Positions 15,924-23,864 of a stretch of 64,000 nt of DNA are shown in pieces. This stretch comes from Streptomyces sp. HUAS MG91. Lineage in GTDB: Bacteria > Actinomycetota > Actinomycetes > Streptomycetales > Streptomycetaceae. Every line of letters starts with the position of its first letter. Position 1 is the first letter of the stretch. The notes below the pieces were generated by a model. It did not search any database, had not been told where the DNA came from, and saw only the letters and a program-made list of their open reading frames with translations. A program made the position numbers and the translations under genes. The DNA lies in assembly GCF_040529335.1 (NCBI RefSeq), contig NZ_CP159534.1:4464001-4528000 (forward strand), read 5' to 3'.

Positions 15924-17053
15924 TGCCGAGCGGCGCGGCGGCCCCCGTCGTCTCGGTGTGCGCGGACACCGCCGGGTTCGGGGCGCTGCGCGAGGAGTGG
16001 AACCGGCTGCACCGCGCCTGCGCGACCGCGACCCCGTTCCAGAGCCACGCCTGGCTCCACTCGTGGTGGCTGTCCTACGGCAGCGCGGGCCGGCTGCGCG
16101 TCGTCCTCGTACGCCAGGACGGGCGGCTCGTGGCGGCCGCGCCCCTCATGCGGCGGCTGCGCCCGTTCCCGACGCTGACCCCGCTCGGCACCGACATCTC
16201 CGACTTCAGCGACGTCCTGGTCGACGCCGACCCGCCCGGCCCGGCCGACGCCGTGCTCGACGCGCTCGGCGCCGGACTGTGGCGGCTGGCCAGGACCTCC
16301 GTCATCGACTTCCGCGAGGTGCGGCCCGGCTCCACGGTCGAGGCCCTGCACGACCGGTGGCGCGGGCCGCGGCGCCGGCTCGACGACTCGGCGTGCCTGG
16401 AACTGCCCGCGCTGCCCATGGACGACCTGGTGCAGCGGCTGCCCCGGCCGCGCGCGCAGCGGGCCCGCGCCAAGATGCGCAAGCTGGACGCCACCGGCAT
16501 CGAGCGCCGGGTGGTGCCCCCGGCCGAGGTCGGCGCCTCCGTACGACGCCTGCTCGAACTGCACCAATTGCAGTGGCAGGAGCGCAAGGTGACGACGGAG
16601 CACGTCAAGCCGCGGTTCGCCGAGCACCTGAGCCGGTCGGCCACGCTGATGGCCGAGACCGGTGACGCCGTTGTCACGGAGTTCACCCTGGACGGCACCG
16701 TCGTCGCCGCCGACCTGACCTTCGTCTCGCCGCGGCTCGCGGGCGGCTATCTCTACGGCGCGCACCCGGAGCTGCGGGAGCGGAAGATCGACGTCGCCAC
16801 GATGCTGCTGCGCAGTTGCGCCCAGCACCTCCAGGACGGCTCCCCGGCCGGGGTGCTGAGCCTGCTGCGCGGCACCGAGCCCTACAAGCTCCACTGGCGG
16901 CCCGAGCGGCTGGTCAACCAGCGGCTGCTGCTGGCCCGCGCCGGTTCGGCACCGCAGCTCGCGGCGCTGCTCGCCGATGTGCGCGCCCGGTCGCTGGCCA
17001 GAGCCGCGCGGCGGGCATGGAAGGAGCGCGGTGGCGACCGGCCCTCGACGTAG
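15923..17053 (+). CDS. GNAT/FemAB-like (CelD/BcsL family) acyltransferase
   Basis: A 376-residue protein with the two-lobe GNAT layout of the CelD/BcsL family. The first lobe includes LREEWNRLHRACATATPFQS followed by HAWLHSWWLSYG, and VVLVRQDGRLVAAAPLMRRL. The second lobe has RRLLELHQLQWQERK, VVTEFTLDGTVVAADLTFVS, and the C-terminal LRGTEPYKLHWRPERLVNQ signature. Such proteins accompany cellulose and other exopolysaccharide genes and probably acylate or aminoacylate the glycan or lipid. ATG overlaps the preceding TGA. It is the last gene of the coupled run. A hairpin covers its stop codon (17024-17075). Confidence 0.85.
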   Translation: MPSGAAAPVVSVCADTAGFGALREEWNRLHRACATATPFQSHAWLHSWWLSYGSAGRLRVVLVRQDGRLVAAAPLMRRLRPFPTLTPLGTDISDFSDVLVDADPPGPADAVLDALGAGLWRLARTSVIDFREVRPGSTVEALHDRWRGPRRRLDDSACLELPALPMDDLVQRLPRPRAQRARAKMRKLDATGIERRVVPPAEVGASVRRLLELHQLQWQERKVTTEHVKPRFAEHLSRSATLMAETGDAVVTEFTLDGTVVAADLTFVSPRLAGGYLYGAHPELRERKIDVATMLLRSCAQHLQDGSPAGVLSLLRGTEPYKLHWRPERLVNQRLLLARAGSAPQLAALLADVRARSLARAARRAWKERGGDRPST

Positions 17054-17075
17054 AGGACCGGCCGCCACCGCGCTC
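17024..17075. terminator. Bidirectional hairpin terminator overlapping a stop codon
   Basis: GAGCGCGGTGGCG at 17024-17036 pairs with 17063-17075, and inner bases (CCGG, CCTC with GAGG) extend the stem. It includes the stop of the acyltransferase gene and precedes the convergent hydrolase stop. Confidence 0.75.
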
Positions 17076-17090
17076 AGTGGTTCCGGCGGC

Positions 17091-18458
17091 TCAGGAGCGG
17101 CGCTGGAACCAGTCGAACCGCAGGCACAGCTTGCCGCCGAGCCAGTGCTCGATCCAGTCGCCGAGGTCGACCGGCGAACACTGCGGGGGCTGCGTCGGGT
17201 TGGTGGGCTCGGTCGGGTTGACGGGCGTGTCCGGCTTGTCGCGGCCGCTCAGCGCCGCCCGGTAGACCGCCGACGCCTTCGGGTTCTTGTCGCACTGCCA
17301 CACGCCGTGCGGGCAGTAGTCCGTCAGCGTGTTGTAGAGCGGCTTGTGCTCGTCCATCCAGGCGAGCATGCGCCGCATGTACTCGGCGTTGTCGCCGTTG
17401 CGGAACAGACCCCACTCCGGGTACGAGATCGGCTTCTTGTGCTCCGCCGCGAAGTCGACCTGGGCCTGGAGCCCGTACGGCTCGGACACCTGCTCGTCGA
17501 AGGACTTGTTCTCCGGCTGGTCGTACGAGTCCATGCCGACGATGTCGACGACGTCGTCACCGGGGTAGCACTCGGTCCACGGCACGGCGTCCCGGCCCCG
17601 GCTGGGCGTGAAGTCGAAGCGGAACTTCTGTCCCGGCACCGACCGCATCACCGTCACGATCCGTTTCCAGTACGTCTTCCAGGACTCGGGATCGGGACCG
17701 CACCGGTGGGTGTACGTGGTGCCGTTCATCTCCCAGCCGAGCACCACCACGGTGTCCGGCACGTCCAGGTCGACCAGGTGCTCGGCCAGGGCGCGGTAGT
17801 GCTGGTCGAAGTCGCCCCGCGCGCCCTGTTCGAGCAGCTTGCGCACCTCGGCGTCCGGGACGCCCTCCTCGTTGCGCTCCAGCATCGGCACGTTGAGGAC
17901 GAAGAGCCGGTCGTCGCGCTCCTTGCGCCACTCGGCCCAGCTCTCCAGGAACGACTGGTCGCCCTCGATGTTGCTCCACCGGTCGCCGGGCAGATAGGTG
18001 TGCCCGACCCGCAGATCGGCTCCGCCGAGCCACTGCGACAGCTGAGCCATCCGGGTCACGCCCCGGGGCCCGTAGTCCAGGTAGGCGCCGAACGCGGGGA
18101 ACTTGGGCGTGCCCTTGCCGGGCTCCTCGCTGGGCGACGCGGACGTGGTCGGTGTGCCGGTCGGGGGGCCGGTCGGCGTGGCGGACGGCACCGGGTCCTG
18201 ACTGCCTGACACGCTCGGCTCCGGCGCGGGCTGTTCGCTCGCGCCGGCCGGGTCCGGGGCCGTGGGGCTCGGCTCGTCCGAGCCGGACGGCCACCACGGG
18301 ACGGGGTTCGTTCCGGTGGTCGGGGTCGGGTCGGGGCGCGGACTGGCGTCCGCCGATTCCGTGGTCACGGATCCTGACGCGACCATCAGCGAGACCAGGA
18401 CCCCCGCGGTGATCAGCGGAAGTCGTCTGTTCTTCGTCCAACGGCGTTCTGCGGCCAT
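17091..18458 (-). CDS. Secreted glycoside hydrolase, GH26 (beta-mannanase)-like
   Basis: A 455-residue exported protein. Residues 1-40 form an N-terminal signal or anchor (RRLPLITAGVLVSLMVASGS). Residues about 40-115 are a Pro/Ser/Thr-rich linker. The catalytic TIM-barrel runs from about 120 to 400. The general acid is E243 in VVLGWEMNG and the nucleophile is E348 in ISYPEWG, both placed as in GH26. The end carries two Cys (QCSPVDLG, KLCLRF) and a short Thr/Pro spacer. It could trim or remodel the polymer made by the flanking genes. It is transcribed towards the biosynthetic run and away from the ATP-grasp gene, sharing a 132-bp control region with the latter. Confidence 0.85.
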   Translation of the reverse strand: MAAERRWTKNRRLPLITAGVLVSLMVASGSVTTESADASPRPDPTPTTGTNPVPWWPSGSDEPSPTAPDPAGASEQPAPEPSVSGSQDPVPSATPTGPPTGTPTTSASPSEEPGKGTPKFPAFGAYLDYGPRGVTRMAQLSQWLGGADLRVGHTYLPGDRWSNIEGDQSFLESWAEWRKERDDRLFVLNVPMLERNEEGVPDAEVRKLLEQGARGDFDQHYRALAEHLVDLDVPDTVVVLGWEMNGTTYTHRCGPDPESWKTYWKRIVTVMRSVPGQKFRFDFTPSRGRDAVPWTECYPGDDVVDIVGMDSYDQPENKSFDEQVSEPYGLQAQVDFAAEHKKPISYPEWGLFRNGDNAEYMRRMLAWMDEHKPLYNTLTDYCPHGVWQCDKNPKASAVYRAALSGRDKPDTPVNPTEPTNPTQPPQCSPVDLGDWIEHWLGGKLCLRFDWFQRRS

Positions 18459-18590
18459 GCCTTGCTCCTCGTGCGCGATCGCTCCATTTCTGACAATCAG
18501 TCATATATATGCCCAATGCGCCAATCGTGGACCGTCCGATGGCCGCTCTTCGTCACCCTCGCGGGTTAGTCCGCGGAAAGGAATCGACAC

Positions 18591-19868
18591 ATGCTCGACC
18601 CCTGTGTCCCGGTGGTGCTGCTGAGGATCGACCCCAACCCCTTCCACCACGGAACCCTGGGAGCGGTGCGGTCCCTTGGGCGCTGCGGCGTCGAGGTCCA
18701 CGTGGCGGCCGAGGCGGACCGCAGCCCGGTCGCCCGCTCGCGCTTCGTCAGCCAGATGCATCCGCCACCGCCGCCGGGGGCCCCGCTGAGCGAGATCGCC
18801 GGAGCCCTGCGGCGGACCGCGGCCCGGATCGTCCGCCCGGCGGTGCTGATCCCGATGGACGACGCCGGGGCCGTCGCCGTGAGCCGGCTGGGCGAGGAGC
18901 TGTCCGGGACGTTCCTCCTGCCGGACCAGCCGGGGCACCTGGCCGAACGCGTCGCCGACAAGGCGCTGCTGCCCGAGCTGTGCCGCGAAGCGGGCATCGC
19001 CCACCCGGCTACCGTGGAGCCGCGCGACGAGTCGGAGGCGGCCGCCGCGGTCGGCGACCTCGGCGCGCCCGTCGTGGCCAAGTGGAGCCGCCCGTGGCTG
19101 CTGCCCCCGGACGCCGGGCTGCGCAGCACCTGCCTGATCAGCACCCCGCACGAGGCCAGGAGCCTGTACCGCAGGGGCCTGGGCACCGGCAGCGCGCTGC
19201 TGCTCCAGAAGCGTCTGGCACCCGGCGGCGGTGACTGGTTCTGCCACGGGTACGTCGACGGGCGCGGCCGGCTGCACGGGGGCGGCGCGGGCAGCAAGCA
19301 CCAGGCGTGGCCGCGCGGCGCCGGCCTGACCGCCGTGGGCCGCTGGGCCCCGGTCGCCGAACTCCAGTCCATGGTCGAGCGTCTGATCGCCGGGCTGCGC
19401 TACCGGGGCATCTTCGACATCGACTTCCGCGTCGACCCGGAGACCGGCCGGTACTGCCTGCTGGACTTCAACCCCCGGCCTGGGGCGCAGTTCCGGCTGT
19501 TCGCGGACGGCGCCGGCCTGGACGTCGTACGGGCCCAGTACCTCGACCTGACGCACCAGCGGCTGCCCGCCGGACACGCCCTGCCGGGGCGCACCTTCGT
19601 CGTGGAGAACTACGCGCCGCTGTCCGCGCTCCGGGCCCTGGTGTCCGCCGCGCTGCCCGCCCAGCGCAGCTCCCCGCTGCGCGAACTGGCCTGGCACGCC
19701 GCGGACGACCCGGCCCCCGCGCGGCACATGGCCGCCGAGTGGTCCCGGCACGCGGCGCGCCGTCTGCTGCGCCGGTCCGCGCCACCGTCCGCGGCCCTCC
19801 CCGACCACCGCACCGAACCTCCTGTCGCCGCACGCACCACCGAGGCCGAACGAAAGGCGAGCTGCTGA
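18591..19868 (+). CDS. ATP-grasp ligase family protein
   Basis: A 425-residue ATP-grasp enzyme. The pre-ATP-grasp domain begins VPVVLLRIDPNPFHHGTLGA. The ATP-binding part includes DKALLPELCREAGIAHPATV, APVVAKWSRPWL and ALLLQKRLAPGGGDWF. The metal-binding segment is GIFDIDFRVDPETGRYCLLD followed by FNPRPGAQF, the expected Asp/Asn pair of the family. It resembles the carbamoyl-phosphate-synthase-like ligases of actinomycete surface clusters; it should join a carboxylate to an amine or similar acceptor with ATP. It overlaps the flavoprotein gene by one base, so the two probably act on one substrate. Substrate unknown. Confidence 0.82.
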   Translation: MLDPCVPVVLLRIDPNPFHHGTLGAVRSLGRCGVEVHVAAEADRSPVARSRFVSQMHPPPPPGAPLSEIAGALRRTAARIVRPAVLIPMDDAGAVAVSRLGEELSGTFLLPDQPGHLAERVADKALLPELCREAGIAHPATVEPRDESEAAAAVGDLGAPVVAKWSRPWLLPPDAGLRSTCLISTPHEARSLYRRGLGTGSALLLQKRLAPGGGDWFCHGYVDGRGRLHGGGAGSKHQAWPRGAGLTAVGRWAPVAELQSMVERLIAGLRYRGIFDIDFRVDPETGRYCLLDFNPRPGAQFRLFADGAGLDVVRAQYLDLTHQRLPAGHALPGRTFVVENYAPLSALRALVSAALPAQRSSPLRELAWHAADDPAPARHMAAEWSRHAARRLLRRSAPPSAALPDHRTEPPVAARTTEAERKASC

Positions 19869-21178
19869 TGTACGACCTGCTGATCGTGGGGGCGGGCCCG
19901 TACGGCTTGTCCATCGCCGCGCACGCCGAGGCCAGAGGGCTGCGCACCGCGGTCTTCGGCAAGCCGATGGAGTCGTGGCGGTACGCCATGCCCCGCGGCA
20001 TGTTCCTCAAGTCGGAGCCGTGGGCGTCCAACCTCTCCGCGCCCGGCGCGGCCTTCCGCCTGGAGCAGTACTGCGCCGGCCTCGGCACGACCGCCCGGCA
20101 CGGACACCCCATCCCCGTGGAGACGTTCGCGGAGTACGGGCTGTGGTTCGCGCGCCAGGCGGTGACACACCGGGACGAGCGGATGATCAGGCGGATCGAC
20201 GCGGCGCCCGAGGGCTTCACGCTGGAGACCGAGGACGGCGAACCCCTGCGCGCCAGGGCCGTCGCGCTGGCCACCGGAGTGCTGCCGTACCTGAACCTCC
20301 CCGAAGCCCTGCGCGGGCTGACGGAGGATCACGTCACGCACAGCAGCGGCCACAGCGACCTGGACCGCTTCGCCGGGGGCGACGTCACCGTGGTCGGCGG
20401 CGGGCAGGCGGCCCTGGAGACCGCGGCGCTGCTCGCCGAGCAGTCGACCCGGGTACGGCTCGTCGCCCGCGCCCCCGCACTGGCCTGGAACAGCGTCCCG
20501 CCGCCCTGGGAGCGCCCCTGGTGGAAACGGCTGCGCGCACCGCACAGCGGCCTCGGCTGCGGCTGGCGCAACTGGTTCTACGCGGAGCGGCCGGGTGTCT
20601 TCCGCCGACTGCCCGACCGCACCCGGGCCGGCATCTCGGAGACCGCGCTGGGCCCCGCGGGCGCCTGGTGGATCAGGGACCGGGTGGCGGCGGCCGGCAT
20701 CGACATCCGGCTCGGGCGCACGGTCGTGGAGGCCCGGCTCGCGTCCGGGCGGGTGCGGGTGCGCACCGCGGGGCCGGGGGCGGACGCGGAGGAGTTCACG
20801 ACCGATCACGTCATCGCGGCCACCGGATTCGAGGCGAGCTGCGCCCGGATGACGGTCCTCGCCCCACGGCTGCGGAACCTGCTCGCGCCGCACCCCGAGG
20901 GCCCGCCTCGGGTGGGCCGGGGCTTCGCGTCCGCCTATCCCGGGCTCTTCCTCGCCGGTCTGGTCACGGCCGCCGACTTCGGTCCCGCGATGCGGTTCGT
21001 CCACGGGGCGTCCTACACCGCGCCCGCGCTGGTCGACGGGGTCGAGCGGCATCTCGGGCGGCAGCCGGTGCGGGGCGGCCCGGTGGTTCCCGGGGGCAGG
21101 CGGCACGCGCCGGAGGCGGTCGCCGTGGCGGCGGTGGCCGACGTCGGGCGGCCGGGGGCCGGTGGCCCGTTGGGGTGA
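19868..21178 (+). CDS. FAD/NAD(P)-binding flavoprotein, monooxygenase-like
   Basis: A 436-residue two-dinucleotide-fold flavoprotein. The FAD motif is at the N-terminus (YDLLIVGAGPYGLSIAAHAE, GxGxxG). The NAD(P) motif is near residue 175 (VTVVGGGQAALETAALLAEQ). A late ATG motif reads HVIAATGFEAS. This is the layout of lysine/ornithine N-hydroxylase-like and related monooxygenases, but substrate residues cannot be read by eye. It is translationally coupled to the ATP-grasp gene. The last 40 residues are low-complexity Gly/Arg/Ala-rich. A role in modifying a small building block of the surface polymer is inference. Confidence 0.82.
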   Translation: MYDLLIVGAGPYGLSIAAHAEARGLRTAVFGKPMESWRYAMPRGMFLKSEPWASNLSAPGAAFRLEQYCAGLGTTARHGHPIPVETFAEYGLWFARQAVTHRDERMIRRIDAAPEGFTLETEDGEPLRARAVALATGVLPYLNLPEALRGLTEDHVTHSSGHSDLDRFAGGDVTVVGGGQAALETAALLAEQSTRVRLVARAPALAWNSVPPPWERPWWKRLRAPHSGLGCGWRNWFYAERPGVFRRLPDRTRAGISETALGPAGAWWIRDRVAAAGIDIRLGRTVVEARLASGRVRVRTAGPGADAEEFTTDHVIAATGFEASCARMTVLAPRLRNLLAPHPEGPPRVGRGFASAYPGLFLAGLVTAADFGPAMRFVHGASYTAPALVDGVERHLGRQPVRGGPVVPGGRRHAPEAVAVAAVADVGRPGAGGPLG

Positions 21179-21262
21179 CGCCGCGTGCGAACGGGTGAAC
21201 CGGTTCTTCAGGGGGGAACCGGCGGTGATCCACTGGTCGCCGTCATGAGAAGCGCCGCGTCG

Positions 21263-21364
21263 CTGCCTTCCTCCCAGCCGTCGGCGTCACGCCGTGGGAA
21301 GGCAGCCTTCTTCCGCGGCTTCCTCTGAGGGTCGGGAAGAGCTTCGCGGAGTTCTTCCCGACCC
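21263..21364. terminator. Two consecutive hairpin terminators between convergent genes
   Basis: First hairpin: CTGCCTTCC at 21263-21271 with 21297-21305, enclosing a small CGGCGT/ACGCCG stem. Second hairpin: perfect 12-bp arms 21329-21340 and 21353-21364 (GGGTCGGGAAGA). They separate the flavoprotein gene from the convergent chaplin gene. Confidence 0.8.
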
Positions 21365-21385
21365 GACACGCGCCCCTCGCGGCAC

Positions 21386-22066
21386 TCAGCGCCTCGGGGC
21401 GCTCGACCTGCGGTACAGGATGCCGCCCCCGACGAGCAGCCCGGCGCTGGTGGCCGCGGCGGCCAGCAGGTTCGGGTCGGCCCCGGTGTCGGCGAGCCGT
21501 TCGCGCGCCTCGGGCACCCGTACCTCGGCCGGTGCCGCCGCCGGTGACAGCACGTCACGTCCTGGACCCGGCACGACGGTCTGCGGCGCGGGGGGCACGG
21601 CCCGGTCGGTGGGCGGCTGCGCGGGGGTGCTGGGAGTCGTGGGCGGCGTGGCCGGGGTGGGAGTCGTGGGCGTGGCCGGGGTGCCCGGGGGCAGGTGCGG
21701 CGCGGGCGGCAGGTGCTCCTCGACGGGTGCCGGGGCGGCCGACGCGTCACCGGAGCCCGCGCACGCGTTGCCCGTCGACGGGTTGAGCGCGCCGACCACG
21801 TCGGCGGTGTTCCCGCAGAGGTTCAGGCCGATGTCCACGGGCGCCTGCACCGAGTTCCCCGACAGCAGACCCGGGGAGTGCGCGGTGGTCTCGGACCGGG
21901 GCGTGTCGCCGTAACCCTGCGCCTCGTGCGACGGGGCGTCGGCCGCCGACGCGGACGCGCCCGCGTCCCCCTCGTCACCGGTCAGGGCCGCGGCGGCGCC
22001 GGGCATGGAGAGCATGCCCGTCGCTGCCGCGGCGGCCATGACACCGATCTTCAGTGCCTGCCTCAA
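21386..22066 (-). CDS. Long, wall-anchored chaplin with a single chaplin domain and LAXTG sorting signal
   Basis: A 226-residue protein. The signal peptide covers about 1-27 (MRQALKIGVMAAAAATGMLS and onward). One chaplin domain follows at about 60-105: HSPGLLSGNSVQAPVDIGLN, then LCGNTADVVGALNPSTGNAC with both cysteines. A Pro/Thr-rich wall-spanning linker (PATPTTPTPATPPTTPSTPA) follows. The C-terminus has LADTG, a hydrophobic segment (AAAATSAGLLVGGGILY) and RRSSAPRR. LAXTG is the motif of class E sortases, which attach long chaplins to peptidoglycan in Streptomyces. The long chaplins of S. coelicolor (ChpA-C) have two chaplin domains; this one has only one. Neighbours are a short chaplin and rodlins. 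Confidence 0.92.
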   Translation of the reverse strand: MRQALKIGVMAAAAATGMLSMPGAAAALTGDEGDAGASASAADAPSHEAQGYGDTPRSETTAHSPGLLSGNSVQAPVDIGLNLCGNTADVVGALNPSTGNACAGSGDASAAPAPVEEHLPPAPHLPPGTPATPTTPTPATPPTTPSTPAQPPTDRAVPPAPQTVVPGPGRDVLSPAAAPAEVRVPEARERLADTGADPNLLAAAATSAGLLVGGGILYRRSSAPRR

Positions 22067-22116
22067 AGCGTTTCCCTTCCTGCTGGGGCGTCGTGCTCGA
22101 AAGTGCTCGAAAGCGC

Positions 22117-22153
22117 GGCCGACCCTGGAACCCGAGGGTGTCCAGGGTCGGCC
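22117..22153 (-). terminator. Hairpin terminator downstream of the short chaplin
   Basis: A perfect 13-bp inverted repeat, GGCCGACCCTGGA at 22117-22129 with 22141-22153, directly after the chaplin stop at 22176 on the minus strand. Confidence 0.8.
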
Positions 22154-22175
22154 GGTGGCTGAGCGCCGGGGTATT

Positions 22176-22409
22176 TCAGACGTTGGCGCAGGTGTTGCCG
22201 AAGGCCGGGTTCAGCAGCGCGATGACGTTGACGCTGTTGCCGCAGACGTTGACCGGCACGTGGACCGGGACCTGCACGACGTTGCCGGACAGGACGCCCG
22301 GGGAGCCCACGGCCGCACCCTCGGCGCCGGCGTCGGCGAACGCGGGGGCGGCCATGCCGAGGGCCATGATGACGCCGGCGACGACGGTGGCGCTCTTCTT
22401 CAGAGACAT
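22176..22409 (-). CDS. chpD: Short chaplin (ChpD-like)
   Basis: A 77-residue chaplin. The signal peptide runs MSLKKSATVVAGVIMALGMA to about AFA, followed by DAGAEGAAVGSPGVLSGNVV, the VPVHVPVN motif and NVCGNSVNVIALLNPAFG with NTCANV; both cysteines are present. Start ATG 22409 has AAGGAG 6 nt upstream. It lies between the long chaplin and a rodlin, the arrangement of chpA-chpD-rdlA in S. coelicolor (from memory), which is the only basis for the letter. It carries its own terminator at 22117-22153. Confidence 0.93.
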   Translation of the reverse strand: MSLKKSATVVAGVIMALGMAAPAFADAGAEGAAVGSPGVLSGNVVQVPVHVPVNVCGNSVNVIALLNPAFGNTCANV

Positions 22410-22561
22410 GTCTCTCTCCTTATTTCCGAGAAATATGAATGAGGTGCCAGTTCGAAAGGGGATCACTTTCTCGTCCGGCCCTCGGGAAGGAAAACGAGGC
22501 AACCGCGGGCGAGGAAACTGTGTGCCCGCTTAATTGATGAAACCGTGCGGCCATTCGGGCA

Positions 22562-22610
22562 CAAAAAAGCTCGGACCGCCCGCGATCCGAGGAAGCGGGC
22601 GGCCCGAGCT
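22562..22610 (-). terminator. Intrinsic terminator with T run for the first rodlin gene
   Basis: Arms 22568-22583 and 22595-22610 (GC-rich stem with one mismatch) followed on the minus strand by six T. This is one of the few terminators here with a clear T tract. Confidence 0.88.
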
Positions 22611-22627
22611 CTGCGTGCGGCGGCCGG

Positions 22628-23038
22628 TCAGCCGTTCGCGACGCCGTTGCCGGAGAGGACCGGGATGTCGCTCAGGATGTGCGACAGCGGCTCGTCGCCC
22701 TTGGCCTGCGTCGAGTTCTCCGTGCACTGCTGGTTCTGCGGGGCCGACAGGATCGGGATGTCCTGGGCGGCGATCGGCACGACACCGATCAGCGAGCCGG
22801 CGTTGGCCTTGACCGGCAGGCCGATGCACGGCTTGTTCAGCGACCCCTGGACCAGGCCGAGCTGCGGGCTCATGTCACCCTCGGTCATGGAGTTGCCGAA
22901 GGCCTGCTTCGCGTCGTTGCCGCTGAGCGAGGTGGTGCCGCCGTCGTCACCGAGGGCGAGGGCCGACGGGGCCGCGGCCGCGGAGACGCCGACGACGGAA
23001 ACGGCGACCGCTGCGGCAGCCATAGCCTTCTTGAGCAT
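22628..23038 (-). CDS. rdlA: Rodlin, secreted fibril-organising surface protein
   Basis: Rodlins organise chaplin fibrils into the paired rodlets of aerial hyphae and spores. The 136-residue protein has a signal peptide ([20 protein letters not shown] to about residue 29, ALA) and a mature part with [56 protein letters not shown] and [18 protein letters not shown]. Two conserved cysteines are present. It is divergent from the second rodlin with 246 bp between the starts. The A/B naming is arbitrary, by position next to the chaplins. Confidence 0.93.
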   Translation of the reverse strand: MLKKAMAAAAVAVSVVGVSAAAAPSALALGDDGGTTSLSGNDAKQAFGNSMTEGDMSPQLGLVQGSLNKPCIGLPVKANAGSLIGVVPIAAQDIPILSAPQNQQCTENSTQAKGDEPLSHILSDIPVLSGNGVANG

Positions 23039-23284
23039 TGATGTGTTCCTTTTCTGACAGGCACCGGTTTGCTGCGAAGGAATCAACTCCAGGGGGTGCG
23101 AATAGTTCTCCAGGTTCACTCGTTTGCCCGTGGAGCGCTCCGCCCTGCCCGGGGTCGGCGACGGGTCGGATAGTCATTTCTTCTGCTCCGGACCGAGGCC
23201 CCGTCCGGGTGAACGTGGACAACCGATCCGAAGAAACGGAGTTGTTCACGGTGCTCCCAGAACGCAAATGAAGGGGAACCTCTC

Positions 23285-23695
23285 ATGATGAAGAAGGCTA
23301 TGGCTGCCGCAGCGGTCGCCGCCTCCGTCGTCGGTGTCTCGGCGGCCGTGGCTGCGCCCGCGATGGCGATCGGCAACGACGGCGGCACCACCTCGCTCAG
23401 CGGCAACGGCGCCGAGCAGGCGTACGGCAACTCCGCCACGTACGGCAACATGAGCCCGCAGATGGCGCTCATCCAGGGCTCGCTGAACAAGCCCTGTGTC
23501 GGCCTGCCGGCCAAGGTCAACGCCGGTTCGCTCATCGGTGTCGTGCCGGTGTCGCTCCAGGACATCCCGGTCCTGTCGGCGCCGCAGAACCAGCAGTGCA
23601 CGGAGAACTCGACCCAGGCCAAGGGCGACGAGCCGCTGTCGCACGTCCTGGACGACATCCCGGTTCTTTCCGGCAACGGCGCCGGCAACAACTGA
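23285..23695 (+). CDS. rdlB: Rodlin, second copy, divergent from the first
   Basis: A 136-residue rodlin closely similar to the divergent neighbour. The signal peptide begins [20 protein letters not shown], and the mature part has [56 protein letters not shown] and [23 protein letters not shown] 23285 or 23288 may be the start; AAGGGGAA lies just upstream. The two divergent genes share the 23039-23284 interval, which should hold back-to-back developmental promoters. It ends at a hairpin at 23713-23741. Confidence 0.93.
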   Translation: MMKKAMAAAAVAASVVGVSAAVAAPAMAIGNDGGTTSLSGNGAEQAYGNSATYGNMSPQMALIQGSLNKPCVGLPAKVNAGSLIGVVPVSLQDIPVLSAPQNQQCTENSTQAKGDEPLSHVLDDIPVLSGNGAGNN

Positions 23696-23712
23696 CGCAC
23701 CGTGCATTTCCC

Positions 23713-23741
23713 GTTGGGCCGCCGCATTCCGGCGGCCCAAC
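23713..23741 (+). terminator. Hairpin terminator downstream of the second rodlin
   Basis: A perfect 12-bp inverted repeat with a 5-nt loop: GTTGGGCCGCCG at 23713-23724 and its complement at 23730-23741. Confidence 0.82.
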
Positions 23742-23864
23742 GCCTTTTCCGGCCCGTGAGGCGAAAGAGTTATTTTCGCCCCGGCGTGCGCGGGCTGCCC
23801 GGAGGGAAAAAGAAGATGTGCCTACGATCCTCGCGCATCGACCCCTTCGCAGTGGAGAGTCACG

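Noticed and set aside
7677..21178. Antibiotic or capsule island acquired recently
   Set aside because: Base composition and codon use look like the flanks, there are no tRNA-flanked repeats or integrase, and position matches the conserved chaplin region.
22628..23695. Divergent rodlin pair as arms of a composite mobile element
   Set aside because: The similarity is confined to coding sequence; there are no terminal repeats or transposase, so gene duplication explains it.
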